From contig OX638346.1 of the NCBI GenBank assembly GCA_951813515.1, positions 2,597,617 to 2,661,616 on the forward strand: a DNA stretch of 64,000 nucleotides, read 5' to 3'. This DNA is from an uncultured Pseudomonadales bacterium (GTDB lineage: Bacteria > Pseudomonadota > Gammaproteobacteria > Pseudomonadales > Azotimanducaceae). The first letter of the stretch is position 1, and each line of letters starts with the position of its first letter. The translations under genes were made by a program, and so were the position numbers. Under the pieces are notes generated by a model, which searched no databases, was not told the origin of the DNA, and saw only the letters and a program-made list of their open reading frames with translations. Positions 36,746 through 44,851 of the stretch are shown here, in pieces.

Positions 36746-37396
36746 TTGGCTGGCGGTGCTTTTGCCGCGCCCTGCGACACGTCCTCGTGCCTGGATGCTC
36801 TTGTTGTTGGCATCTCCGATGGCGATAGCGTGACCTTGCTCCTCGAGGACGATGGGCGCCAGTTCCAGACGCGTTTTCGGCTAACGGAGATCGACACGCC
36901 GGAACGCGCCCAGCCTTGGGGTACGCGGGCAAGGCAGGCGCTCGCGGACAAGGTGTTCCGGCACCAGGTTCGCGTGCTGCCCGAAGGCAAGGACCGCTAC
37001 GATCGCATGCTTGGGAAGATTTACCTCGACGGGCGCGATATCAATCGCGAGATGGTGCGCGAGGGTCACGCATGGGCGTATCGTCAATACCTCAACGACC
37101 AATCGTTGCTGGAGGACGAGCGACGCGCCCGGAATGCGGGCACGGGCCTCTGGTCGTTGCCCCCGGCGCAGCATGTCCCGCCATGGGAGTGGCGGCGTGG
37201 CGAGCGCGGGTCGAACATGCCTGCGCTTGCATCCTCGGCCCAGACGACTTCTTTCACCTGCGGCCGGAAAACCTATTGTCGGGAGATGTCTTCGTGTGCG
37301 GAGGCGCGCTTCTATCTGCAGAGATGCGGCTTGACCCGTCTCGACGGCGATGGGGACGGCGTGCCCTGCGAGAATATCTGCCGCGCGTCAAGATAG
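36746..37396 (+). CDS. Secreted thermonuclease-like protein with excalibur calcium-binding domain
   Basis: The product (216 residues from TTG 36746) has a staphylococcal-nuclease domain: DALVVGISDGDSVTLLLED, RLTEIDTPERAQPWG, and the RYDRMLGKIYLDGRDINREMV-type region (about residues 81-101). A C-terminal Cys-rich excalibur motif (CGRKTYCREM then LDGDGDGVPCENIC) binds calcium in relatives. The secretion signal seems to begin upstream: the frame reads FLSCFLLLAGGAFAAPC from about 36725 but has no ATG or GTG there, so the true start may be a CTG (36728) or be lost. Target is DNA or RNA outside the cytoplasm. Confidence 0.75.
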   Translation: MAGGAFAAPCDTSSCLDALVVGISDGDSVTLLLEDDGRQFQTRFRLTEIDTPERAQPWGTRARQALADKVFRHQVRVLPEGKDRYDRMLGKIYLDGRDINREMVREGHAWAYRQYLNDQSLLEDERRARNAGTGLWSLPPAQHVPPWEWRRGERGSNMPALASSAQTTSFTCGRKTYCREMSSCAEARFYLQRCGLTRLDGDGDGVPCENICRASR

Positions 37397-37617
37397 GCGC
37401 GGGGCAACCTACTCAACACCGCCTGCGCAGTTCGATCCTCGATGCGACTGCCGCGAAAAACGGGTATTCGAAGCATGAACTGCTACGCGAGGCTGGCATC
37501 CCGTCATTGTTGTTGCGCCCTCACGCTTCGATGGCATTCAAGGCCGATATCGGCTTTACGAGAGCGGGGCCTGTCTGGATAGCTATGACGATTGGTTCGT
37601 TTTTATGGTGGAGATAC
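37397..37617. other. Intergenic stretch without recognisable content
   Basis: About 220 bases between the nuclease and the fbiC remnant. Reading frames here are short or lack starts, and no repeat or site was recognised. Probably debris of the accessory strip. Confidence 0.5.
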
Positions 37618-37840
37618 CTCGTTTCTGACCAGTTTGTGGGTCCGGACCCGCTCGTACTTACGTGCCGGGCCTGTTGATGATGGCCACGAGTTCGTCGTCG
37701 GCGAGTCCCGCCTTGTCGCGGTTCCGTCGACATCGCCGGGCACCGTCGTGGAGGCGTTCCGCCGCACCGCCCGGCAGCGCATCGAGTCCCGCGTCCCGCG
37801 AGACTTCCAGATGCTCCCTGACGCTTGACGTGGAGGTTTC
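37618..37840 (-). pseudogene. Decayed fragment of the fbiC 3' end
   Basis: Read on the minus strand, the start of this stretch encodes PARKYERVRTHKLVRNE, nearly the same as the FbiC C terminus PARKYERVRTRELVRNE encoded at 39190-39250. DNA similarity continues through the GDVD segment. It then jumps to a second block, 37745-37835, which matches fbiC bases around 39850-39935 (the LEALRDAGLDTLPGTAAE region). About half a kilobase between the two blocks is deleted and the frames are broken. It lies in the same orientation as fbiC, on the far side of the fic gene. Confidence 0.8.
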
Positions 37841-37862
37841 ATCTCGTCGATGCGGAGAAAAT

Positions 37863-37889
37863 CGGACATAATGTCCGCAGAATTTGCGG
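37863..37889. promoter_or_regulatory. Overlapping inverted repeats before fic, likely operator
   Basis: CGGACAT-A-ATGTCCG (37863-37877) is a perfect 7-base inverted repeat. It is overlapped by CCGCA-GAATT-TGCGG (37875-37889). Both end just before the fic ribosome site and ATG at 37897. Fic genes of this type often carry a C-terminal winged helix, which here could bind this site; that link is inference. Confidence 0.5.
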
Positions 37890-37896
37890 GAAAGAG

Positions 37897-39012
37897 ATGA
37901 ACTACATCTGGGAGCACGGACAATGGCCTGCTCTGCGTTGGGACGACCGTGCCTTGGTGCGGCTTCTGGCCCATGTCAGCCGTGAGCAGGGTCGGCTCCT
38001 GGGCAAAATGGAGGGGCTGGGTTTCGATCTCCGCAGTGAGGCTCATCTGCACACGCTGACCGAGGACGTGGTCAAGACAAGCGAGATCGAGGGCGAAAGA
38101 CTTGAGCGTGAACAGGTCCGATCCTCGATCGCCCGGCGGCTCGGCATGGATATTGGCGGTCTGGTCCCTGCGGACAGGAATGTGGATGGGGTAGTGGAGA
38201 TGACGCTGGACGCTACCGGAGATCCCAACGAGCCTCTCACGGTGGAGCGGTTGTTTGCTTGGCATTCGGCGCTTTTCCCGACCGGCAGGAGTGGTATGAC
38301 CCGGATCACTGTTGGGAACTGGCGTACCGACGCGACCGGACCGATGCAGGTGGTATCGGGTCCCATCGGCAAAGAGCGGGTCCACTATCAGGCGCCGCCT
38401 GCGGAGCGGCTCCCCGAAGAAATGGAGACATTTCTGACATGGTTCGAGCACCCGGGGGACATCGATCCGTTGCTTGTTGCGGGGCTGGCGCATCTTTGGT
38501 TCGTGACTCTGCACCCGTTTGATGACGGCAACGGCCGCATAGGGCGGGTGATCGCCGATACGGCATTGGCTCGCGCGGACAGGACCGGCCAACGCTTCTA
38601 CAGCATGTCCGGGCAAATCCGAGCCGAGCGCAACACCTACTACAACATGCTGGAACGCACGCAAAAGGCGGACGTCGATGTCACCCGATGGCAGACATGG
38701 TTTCTGGAATGTCTACTGCGCGCGATTGAAGCGGCACAGAACACGTTGAGCGCTGTGCTTGACAAGGCGCGCTTTTGGGAACGGTTCGCTAAAGAACCGC
38801 TCAATGAACGGCAGATCAAGGTCCTGAATCGTCTCCTCGACGGTTTTGAGGGCAAACTGACCTCATCGAAGTGGGCCAAACTCGCTAAGTGCTCGCAGGA
38901 TACCGCCTATCGCGATATCGTGGATTTGATCGAACGCGGTGCGCTGCGGAGAGACCCTGGCGGTGGCCGCAGTACGAGTTATTCGTTGGATCACGGCACT
39001 CGGACGAATTGA
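37897..39012 (+). CDS. Fic/DOC-family AMP transferase with DUF4172 domain and C-terminal helix-turn-helix
   Basis: The 371-residue product begins MNYIWEHGQWPALRWDDRAL, the DUF4172 N-terminal domain. The inhibitory helix motif TSEIEGE (residues 61-67) is followed by the catalytic motif HPFDDGNGRIGR (206-217). The inhibitory glutamate lies before the Fic core, so it is a class II, self-restrained enzyme. The C-terminal 90 residues (LNRLLDGFEGKLTSSKWAKL) look like a winged helix. Fic enzymes usually transfer AMP to hydroxyl groups of target proteins. ATG 37897 is preferred, with AAAGAGA upstream. It sits between fbiC and a decayed fbiC fragment, so it was probably gained. Confidence 0.92.
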   Translation: MNYIWEHGQWPALRWDDRALVRLLAHVSREQGRLLGKMEGLGFDLRSEAHLHTLTEDVVKTSEIEGERLEREQVRSSIARRLGMDIGGLVPADRNVDGVVEMTLDATGDPNEPLTVERLFAWHSALFPTGRSGMTRITVGNWRTDATGPMQVVSGPIGKERVHYQAPPAERLPEEMETFLTWFEHPGDIDPLLVAGLAHLWFVTLHPFDDGNGRIGRVIADTALARADRTGQRFYSMSGQIRAERNTYYNMLERTQKADVDVTRWQTWFLECLLRAIEAAQNTLSAVLDKARFWERFAKEPLNERQIKVLNRLLDGFEGKLTSSKWAKLAKCSQDTAYRDIVDLIERGALRRDPGGGRSTSYSLDHGTRTN

Positions 39013-39180
39013 CCGGCGACCGGGCATTCCGCCGGTTTCCCGGAAGGGGACGTCCGGGTTATCCCGGTCGTTTGCCCCTGTTGCGGACCTACGCGTGCGG
39101 CCAAATTATCCGGCACAGCAATGCCCCCGCCATCTGTCGAGGAGGAGGAGGAGGCAACCGCAGTCGCCCGGCGGAAATCC

Positions 39181-41655
39181 CTACTGTGCCGGAAGCTCGT
39201 TCCTGACCAGTTCGCGGGTCCTGACCCGCTCGTACTTGCGTGCCGGCGTATTGACGATCTCTGCGAGTTCATCCGCGGCCAGTCCCGCCTGGATGCGCTC
39301 GGGATCGACATCGCCGTAGACCGTCGAGCGCTGCCTCGGCGTACGTCCGGCGGACTCGATCAACGACCGCATGCGTTCGGGCGAGGTCTCCTGGCCATGG
39401 CTCGCGCCGGCGGCGCGGGTGATGCTCTCGTTCATGAGCGTGCCGCCGAGGTCGTTGCAGCCGGCATTCAGGGCGGCGACCACGCCCTCGTGGCCCATCT
39501 TCACCCAACTGGCCTGGATGTTGGTGATGTGCGGGTGCAGCGCGAGCCGGGCGACCGCGTGCACCAGGATCGCCTCGCGGAACGTGGGTCCGCGGCGGGC
39601 GCCGCCCTTGAGATAAAGCGGGGCTTCCATGTGCACGAACGGCAACGGCACGAACTCGGTGAAACCCCCGGTCCGCTTCTGCAGCGCGCGGATGCGCATG
39701 AGGTGCCGCGCCCAGTGTTTCGGTTGATCGACGTGGCCGTACATGATCGTGGCGGTGGTGCGGAATCCGACTTCGTGTGCGGTCTCCATCACTTCGAGCC
39801 ACTGCTCGGTGTTGATCTTGTCCGGGCAGATCACGGCGCGCACCTCGTCGTCGAGGATTTCCGCCGCGGTGCCGGGCAGCGTATCGAGTCCGGCATCCCG
39901 CAGCGCCTCGAGATGCGCCCTGACGCTCGAGTTCGATGTCGCGGCGCCTTGCCACACTTCCAGCGGAGAGAAGGCATGCACGTGCATGGAAGGGACCGCG
40001 TCCTTCACGGCGCGGGCGATCTCCATGTAGGTCTCGCCCGTGTATTCCGGGTGGATACCGCCTTGCAGGCACACCTCGGTGCCACCTCGATCCCACGCTT
40101 CGCGCACGCGCCGTTGGATTTCATCGCGTCCGAGATCGTATGGGCGCCCGCGCAGATTCTCGGCCAGCTTGCCCTTGGAGAAGGCGCAGAAGCGGCACTT
40201 GAAGTAGCAGATGTTGGTGTAGTTGATGTTGCGGTTGACGACGTAGGTTACGACGTCGCCGTTGACTTCGGCGCGGCGCCGGTCTGCCGCCTGGACAACG
40301 GCGTTGAAGTCGTCGCCGCGCGCGCGGATCAGGCGCACCAGTTCCGCCTCGCCCAGGTCCTCGCCCCCTGCCGCGCGGTCGAGCGCTTCGCGCAGGTCGG
40401 GCGAGATATTGCCCTCGGGAGCGGGCGTGCGGATGCGGTCGAGTGTGACGGCGGGAGGCGCGTCGAGCGTCCCGGGCGACCAGTCATCGGTGCGTGGGAA
40501 GCCCTCGCCGTCAATCATGTCGAGAACGCGCCGCCTGAGGCCGGAATCGACCCAGCGGTCGGACGCGCTTGCGTAGGCGGGATAGATGGTCAGGCGTTCC
40601 TGCAGGTGCTTGCCGGCCCCGGCCGTCTCGCGCGCCAATTCCTCGACATGGGGCCAGGGCGCTTCGGGATTGACGAAGTCGGGTGTCAGCGGGGAGACGC
40701 CGCCCCAGTCATTGATGCCGGCCGCCACGATCTGCGGCAGCACTCCGGGACTCAGGTTAGGCGGTGCCTGGATGCTCATCGACGGCCCGAAGATGATGCG
40801 GGCGACGGCAATGGTCCAGAGCAATTCGTCGAGACTCGGTTCCGGCGCATGGCGCATCTTGGTGTCCGGCTTGGCGCGGAAGTTCTGAATGATGACTTCC
40901 TGGATATGGCCGTGCTGTTCGTGCGCGTCGCGAATCGCGAGCAATGATTCGATGCGCTCGCGGCGGGTCTCGCCGATGCCGATCAGGATCCCGGTCGTGA
41001 AAGGCACGTCCGCGGCCCCGCCATCGGCGAGCGTCTTCAGGCGCACGGCGGGGACCTTGTCCGGGGAGCCGTAGTGCGGCATGCCGCGCCGGGTCAATCG
41101 CTCCGACGCGGACTCGAGCATGATGCCCATCGACGGCGATACGGGCCGTAGCAAGGCGATCTCCTCCGGCGTCATGTTGCCGGGATTGAGGTGTGGCAGC
41201 AGCCCGGTCTCTTCAAGGACTGCTGCTGCGGCGTCGTGCAGATAGGCGATCGTCGTCTCGTAACCCATTTGCGCCAACGCGTCGCGCGCCGCCCGATATC
41301 GCAGTTCCGGTTTTTCGCCCAGGGTGAAGAGCGCTTCCTTGCAGCCCAGCGCGGCGCCGCGCCGGGCGACTTCGAGCACCTGGTCGAGCGTCAGGTAGGG
41401 CGCGTCGAGCCGGGACGGCGTCTGGGCGAACGTGCAGTAGTGGCAGACGTCGCGACACAGATGCGTCAGCGGAATGAAGACCTTGCGCGAATAGGTGACG
41501 ACATTCAGGAACCCGCGATCGCGCAGCGTCGCAGCGACCTCGGCCAGCGCCCTCGTGTCCGGGAAGTCCGCCAGGGCGAGCGCGCCTTCGGCGTCGGGCA
41601 GTTCGCCGTCTGCTGCGGCAGCCAATGTCAGTTCGGCGCGCACGATGTCCTTCAA
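39181..41655 (-). CDS. fbiC: 7,8-didemethyl-8-hydroxy-5-deazariboflavin (Fo) synthase FbiC, CofG-CofH fusion
   Basis: FbiC joins tyrosine and a ribityl-aminouracil to make Fo, the chromophore of F420. The 824-residue protein has two radical-SAM domains: the CofG half with CRDVCHYC (Cys 67, 71, 74) and the CofH half with CYFKCRFC around residues 480-490. The fused form is typical of bacteria, especially actinobacteria. It is the last gene of the operon, 15 bases after cofC. The 3' end is duplicated in decayed form at 37.6 kb. The start MKDIVRAEL is set by ATG 41655. Confidence 0.97.
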   Translation of the reverse strand: MKDIVRAELTLAAAADGELPDAEGALALADFPDTRALAEVAATLRDRGFLNVVTYSRKVFIPLTHLCRDVCHYCTFAQTPSRLDAPYLTLDQVLEVARRGAALGCKEALFTLGEKPELRYRAARDALAQMGYETTIAYLHDAAAAVLEETGLLPHLNPGNMTPEEIALLRPVSPSMGIMLESASERLTRRGMPHYGSPDKVPAVRLKTLADGGAADVPFTTGILIGIGETRRERIESLLAIRDAHEQHGHIQEVIIQNFRAKPDTKMRHAPEPSLDELLWTIAVARIIFGPSMSIQAPPNLSPGVLPQIVAAGINDWGGVSPLTPDFVNPEAPWPHVEELARETAGAGKHLQERLTIYPAYASASDRWVDSGLRRRVLDMIDGEGFPRTDDWSPGTLDAPPAVTLDRIRTPAPEGNISPDLREALDRAAGGEDLGEAELVRLIRARGDDFNAVVQAADRRRAEVNGDVVTYVVNRNINYTNICYFKCRFCAFSKGKLAENLRGRPYDLGRDEIQRRVREAWDRGGTEVCLQGGIHPEYTGETYMEIARAVKDAVPSMHVHAFSPLEVWQGAATSNSSVRAHLEALRDAGLDTLPGTAAEILDDEVRAVICPDKINTEQWLEVMETAHEVGFRTTATIMYGHVDQPKHWARHLMRIRALQKRTGGFTEFVPLPFVHMEAPLYLKGGARRGPTFREAILVHAVARLALHPHITNIQASWVKMGHEGVVAALNAGCNDLGGTLMNESITRAAGASHGQETSPERMRSLIESAGRTPRQRSTVYGDVDPERIQAGLAADELAEIVNTPARKYERVRTRELVRNELPAQ

Positions 41656-41670
41656 GCCCTGAACAAGACG

Positions 41671-42336
41671 CTAATTATGGGTGGCCGCCAGCCGCGATGC
41701 CACACCGGTTTCTACGAGATAACGCCCGCTGCGAGTGTCGGAACCGGTGGCGGCGAACTCGCGCAGGCCGTCGATCGTGTCGATATCGAGCGCGAAGCCG
41801 GGCAGTCGAACGACGCGCGGCTCAAGTCCCGCCGCGCGGGCCAGCGCCTTGTGCGGTCTGAAGCTCCTGCCGTCGAACTGGTAGGTCATCGCATTCGGCG
41901 GGGTGGCGATGATGCAGTTGGTGCCGATATCGTGCCGGTCTGGCAAGAGGGTAACGTCCGTGTGCCCCCGGAGGGCATCGTTCACGTCGTGCCCGGTGAG
42001 AAGGGGCAGATCGCCGTGGACGATCATGGTCCCTTGCGCGCGATCGGCGACGAAAGTGCTCGCTTCGGTGACGGCGCCCGTCAGGTCGTTGGCCGTGTCG
42101 GCGAAGACCTCCACGTCGAAATCCCGGGCCAGTGCGGCGGCGGTCGGCGAGCGCGACACGATCAACACGCCGGCGAGCGACGCCTGTGTGAGCGCGTCCA
42201 GCACGTCTCGCAGCATGGCCAGGGTGAGATCGCGGCGCTCACGCTCGGACAGGTATTCGCCGAGCCGCCCCTTCGCCCCGTCCGGACCCTTGAAGGGCAC
42301 CAGTGCCCAGATGCGGGGAGCTGTCGCTGCGGGCAT
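41671..42336 (-). CDS. cofC: Phospho-(ene)pyruvate/lactate guanylyltransferase CofC (FbiD)
   Basis: CofC activates a three-carbon phospho-acid with GTP for transfer to Fo. The 221-residue product starts RIWALVPFKGPDGAKGRLGEYL, the nucleotidyltransferase loop with the KxxxxAKxRL pattern, then has IVHGDLPLLT, GTNCIIATPPNAM and LDIDTIDGL. Bacterial homologues use phosphoenolpyruvate, 3-phosphoglycerate or 2-phospholactate; I cannot read the preference from sequence. Start is ATG 42336; it follows cofD by five bases. Confidence 0.92.
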   Translation of the reverse strand: MPAATAPRIWALVPFKGPDGAKGRLGEYLSERERRDLTLAMLRDVLDALTQASLAGVLIVSRSPTAAALARDFDVEVFADTANDLTGAVTEASTFVADRAQGTMIVHGDLPLLTGHDVNDALRGHTDVTLLPDRHDIGTNCIIATPPNAMTYQFDGRSFRPHKALARAAGLEPRVVRLPGFALDIDTIDGLREFAATGSDTRSGRYLVETGVASRLAATHN

Positions 42337-42341
42337 CGGAC

Positions 42342-43286
42342 TCAGGCGCCGGCGAAAACGAGCACGTCGCGGGCCAGCGCGATGCGATCCTCGAGGCTCG
42401 ACATTACGGTCTGGGTCACGACGGTGGCGAGTCCCAGGTCGGCTATCTCCGACTCCCGGCCAACGTCGCACTCATCGAGGACAAAGCCGGTGATCAGGTC
42501 GCGGTAGTGCCGGGCTACCGCCGTCGCCGACGCCGGAATGTCGAGTTCGCGCATCATCTTCGCCGTCGGCCCCTTGATGGCCCGTCCGGCCACGATGGGG
42601 GAGACTGCGATGATCGGTACCCCGGCCGATGCGAGCAGCCCGCGCATGCCCGGCACACCCAGGATCGGATCGACGGAAACGAAGGGGTTGGAAGGGCAGA
42701 TGACGATTGCGCTCAACGGATGTGACGCGCTCGCGCCAACCAGGCCCGCGATGTCGGGACTGATGCTGGCGTCGGCGATGCCGTCGAACTCGAAACCGGT
42801 CACGGCGGGCTGGCAGCGGTCGCGCACGAAATAGTGCTGGAAGGCGAGCGCTCCATCCGGCGTCAGCACGCGCGTTCTGACCGGGTCGTCGGACATTGGC
42901 AGGACCGATTGGATCACGCCCAGACGGTCGCAGATTTCCCGCGTGACTTCGGTCAGCGTGGCGCCCTCGGCCAGGCGCTCCCGGCGGTATACGTGCAGCG
43001 CGAGATCGCGATCGCCGAGGCGGAACCATGTCTGCATTCCGAGATCTTGCGCGGCGTCCATGAAATGCCAGCTCTCGTCGCGCCGCCCCCAGCCGCTATC
43101 GACGTTCGCCTCTCCGGACAGGGTATAGACGAGCGTGTCCACGTCCGGCGAGATGTGAAAGCCAAGGTGTTCGAAGTCGTCTCCCGTGTTGACGACAAAG
43201 GCGACCTCGTCAGGCTCGAGAATCTTCGCGAAACCGAGCGCGAGCTTGGCGCCGCCGATGCCGCCGGTAAGCGCGAGCACCCTCAT
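42342..43286 (-). CDS. cofD: Fo phospho-side-chain transferase CofD (FbiA)
   Basis: CofD moves the activated three-carbon phospho-unit onto Fo to form F420-0 or its dehydro form. The 314-residue product starts MRVLALTGGIGGAKLALGFA, the signature of the family, with VNTGDDFEHLGFHISPDVDT for substrate binding, and the SNPFVSVDPILGVPGMR motif. Length and motifs are standard. It lies 19 bases after cofE. Confidence 0.96.
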   Translation of the reverse strand: MRVLALTGGIGGAKLALGFAKILEPDEVAFVVNTGDDFEHLGFHISPDVDTLVYTLSGEANVDSGWGRRDESWHFMDAAQDLGMQTWFRLGDRDLALHVYRRERLAEGATLTEVTREICDRLGVIQSVLPMSDDPVRTRVLTPDGALAFQHYFVRDRCQPAVTGFEFDGIADASISPDIAGLVGASASHPLSAIVICPSNPFVSVDPILGVPGMRGLLASAGVPIIAVSPIVAGRAIKGPTAKMMRELDIPASATAVARHYRDLITGFVLDECDVGRESEIADLGLATVVTQTVMSSLEDRIALARDVLVFAGA

Positions 43287-43305
43287 GGAGCGACTTTCGG
43301 TGGGA

Positions 43306-44061
43306 TCATTGGAACAGGTCTTCGTTCAAGGGTCGGTTGATTGCCGCCGCGTCGCCTGCCGGCGACTCCTGCGGAAAGCCCCTGACCAACGCTGCCGGAA
43401 TCCGCTCCGTCGTTTCGCCCATCACGAGAACGGCGGCGGTCGCGATACCGTCGGCGCGGTTGACGAGGGTGATCTTCAGTTCGCGCCCGAACAGGTCGGT
43501 GTCCCCCCGGCGGTCATCGAATACCCGGATGCCGGCGGCCCCGATCGCGACCGCGGTGGTGCCAAGGCGCCAGGGGCGGTTCGCGCTGTCGCTGATGATC
43601 ACGCCAACGCGCTTGCCGGTCGCATCGAAGATGCGCGCATGCAATGCCGATGCCGAAGCGTCCGGGTCCAGCGGAAGCAACAGCGCGACGTCGCCGCAGC
43701 CCTGGTCGACGTTGGATTGATCGATGCCCGCGTTGGCGCTGACAAACCCGAGCCGATGGCGGACGATGAGCACACCGGGCCTTTTTCGCACTACGGCCAC
43801 GGACTCATCGAGGATCAACTGCACCAGGCGAGGGTCTTTTTCCGTTTCGGCCGCCAGCGCGACGGCGTTGGCTGAGGGCGAGACATCGGCGAGTCGCACG
43901 AGGCGGCCTTCGGCCTTGGAAACGATCTTCTGCGCGACGACGAGCACGTCGCCGTCCCGTAGCGGGGTCTGCGCGTCGATGGCGCGCAGGAGCATCGCGC
44001 AGAGATCATCGCCGGGGCCCACCAGCGGCAGGCCTTCGATGCCATTGACGCTGAGCGCCAT
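43306..44061 (-). CDS. cofE: Coenzyme F420-0:L-glutamate ligase CofE, stand-alone
   Basis: CofE adds one or more L-glutamates to F420-0 using GTP. The 251-residue protein has LPLVGPGDDL, VVAQKIVSKAEGR, IISDSANRPWRLGTTAVAIG and DLFGRELKIT, all typical of the family. In actinobacteria this domain is fused to a C-terminal FMN-binding nitroreductase (FbiB) that reduces dehydro-F420-0. Here the protein ends with the CofE domain. It starts the base before the npdG stop codon ends, so the two are coupled. Confidence 0.95.
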   Translation of the reverse strand: MALSVNGIEGLPLVGPGDDLCAMLLRAIDAQTPLRDGDVLVVAQKIVSKAEGRLVRLADVSPSANAVALAAETEKDPRLVQLILDESVAVVRKRPGVLIVRHRLGFVSANAGIDQSNVDQGCGDVALLLPLDPDASASALHARIFDATGKRVGVIISDSANRPWRLGTTAVAIGAAGIRVFDDRRGDTDLFGRELKITLVNRADGIATAAVLVMGETTERIPAALVRGFPQESPAGDAAAINRPLNEDLFQ

Positions 44062-44730
44062 CTATTCCTGATGCCCCTGGCCGACAATCTTGATGCCCGA
44101 ATGCGAGATCTCGTGGCGCCGATTGATCTGGATGAGAATGCTTGTGAGCGCTTCCGCAGCGGCAGCATTGTCGATGGGTCCGGCATGCCACCCGGTCAGG
44201 CCCGCTTCCGCGGCCAGTTCGATGACCTTGTCCCTGGCGCCGCGCTTGTTGCCCGCGACGAGGACGTCGCAGTCGATCTGGATGTCCTGCTGCAGCAGGT
44301 GCGCCGCGATGTTCTGGAACGCGGAGACGACCATGACGTCCGCGCCCAGGAAATCCTGTGCGCGCTTCCCGGCGGACCCGGCGTGCGGCAATTGCACCGT
44401 GCCGACCCGGGGCGGAACCAGCGGTACGGACACGTCGATGAGGATCTTGCCCACAAGGCCCGCGCGCACGGTCTCAAGGGTCGAGATCTGATGCTCGGCG
44501 GGCACCGTCAGCACGACGATACCTCCGGCCGCCGCCGCGTCGGCGTTCTGCATCGCGCGCGCCGGGGTTTCGGGACTGATCTTCTGCAGGTTCTCGACGG
44601 CGGCCTTCGCCTTTTCCAGCGTCCTGGAGCCGATCACGATCTCGTGACCGGCTCTCGACCAGCGTATGGCCAGACCCGTGCCCAGATCGCCCGTACCGCC
44701 CAGTATGGCGATGGATTCCTTGCCGGACAT
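44062..44730 (-). CDS. npdG: NADPH-dependent F420 reductase (NpdG/Fno)
   Basis: This enzyme moves hydride between NADPH and F420, supplying reduced F420 to the other enzymes. The 222-residue product starts SIAILGGTGDLGTGLAIRW (NADPH-binding Rossmann loop), then has VIGSRTLEKA, the ILIDVSVPLVPP segment and the late RHEISHSGIKIVG end. Start is ATG 44730 behind a strong GGAGGGA site. It sits directly before cofE, and 121 bases after the ATP-grasp gene. Confidence 0.92.
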   Translation of the reverse strand: MSGKESIAILGGTGDLGTGLAIRWSRAGHEIVIGSRTLEKAKAAVENLQKISPETPARAMQNADAAAAGGIVVLTVPAEHQISTLETVRAGLVGKILIDVSVPLVPPRVGTVQLPHAGSAGKRAQDFLGADVMVVSAFQNIAAHLLQQDIQIDCDVLVAGNKRGARDKVIELAAEAGLTGWHAGPIDNAAAAEALTSILIQINRRHEISHSGIKIVGQGHQE

Positions 44731-44851
44731 GGACTCCCTCCGGGGAAAAGCGGCGATTATCGAGTGTCTGGCCGCCAGCGGCAACGTCGCCAGGCTCGCG
44801 ACCGGCGCCGTGGTCGCGCGCCGTCGCGTGGTCCGATCACCGCGGAAGGGA

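Noticed and set aside
39121..40947. A 608-codon plus-strand frame opposite fbiC
   Set aside because: FbiC is certain from its radical-SAM motifs; the opposite frame has no domain character.
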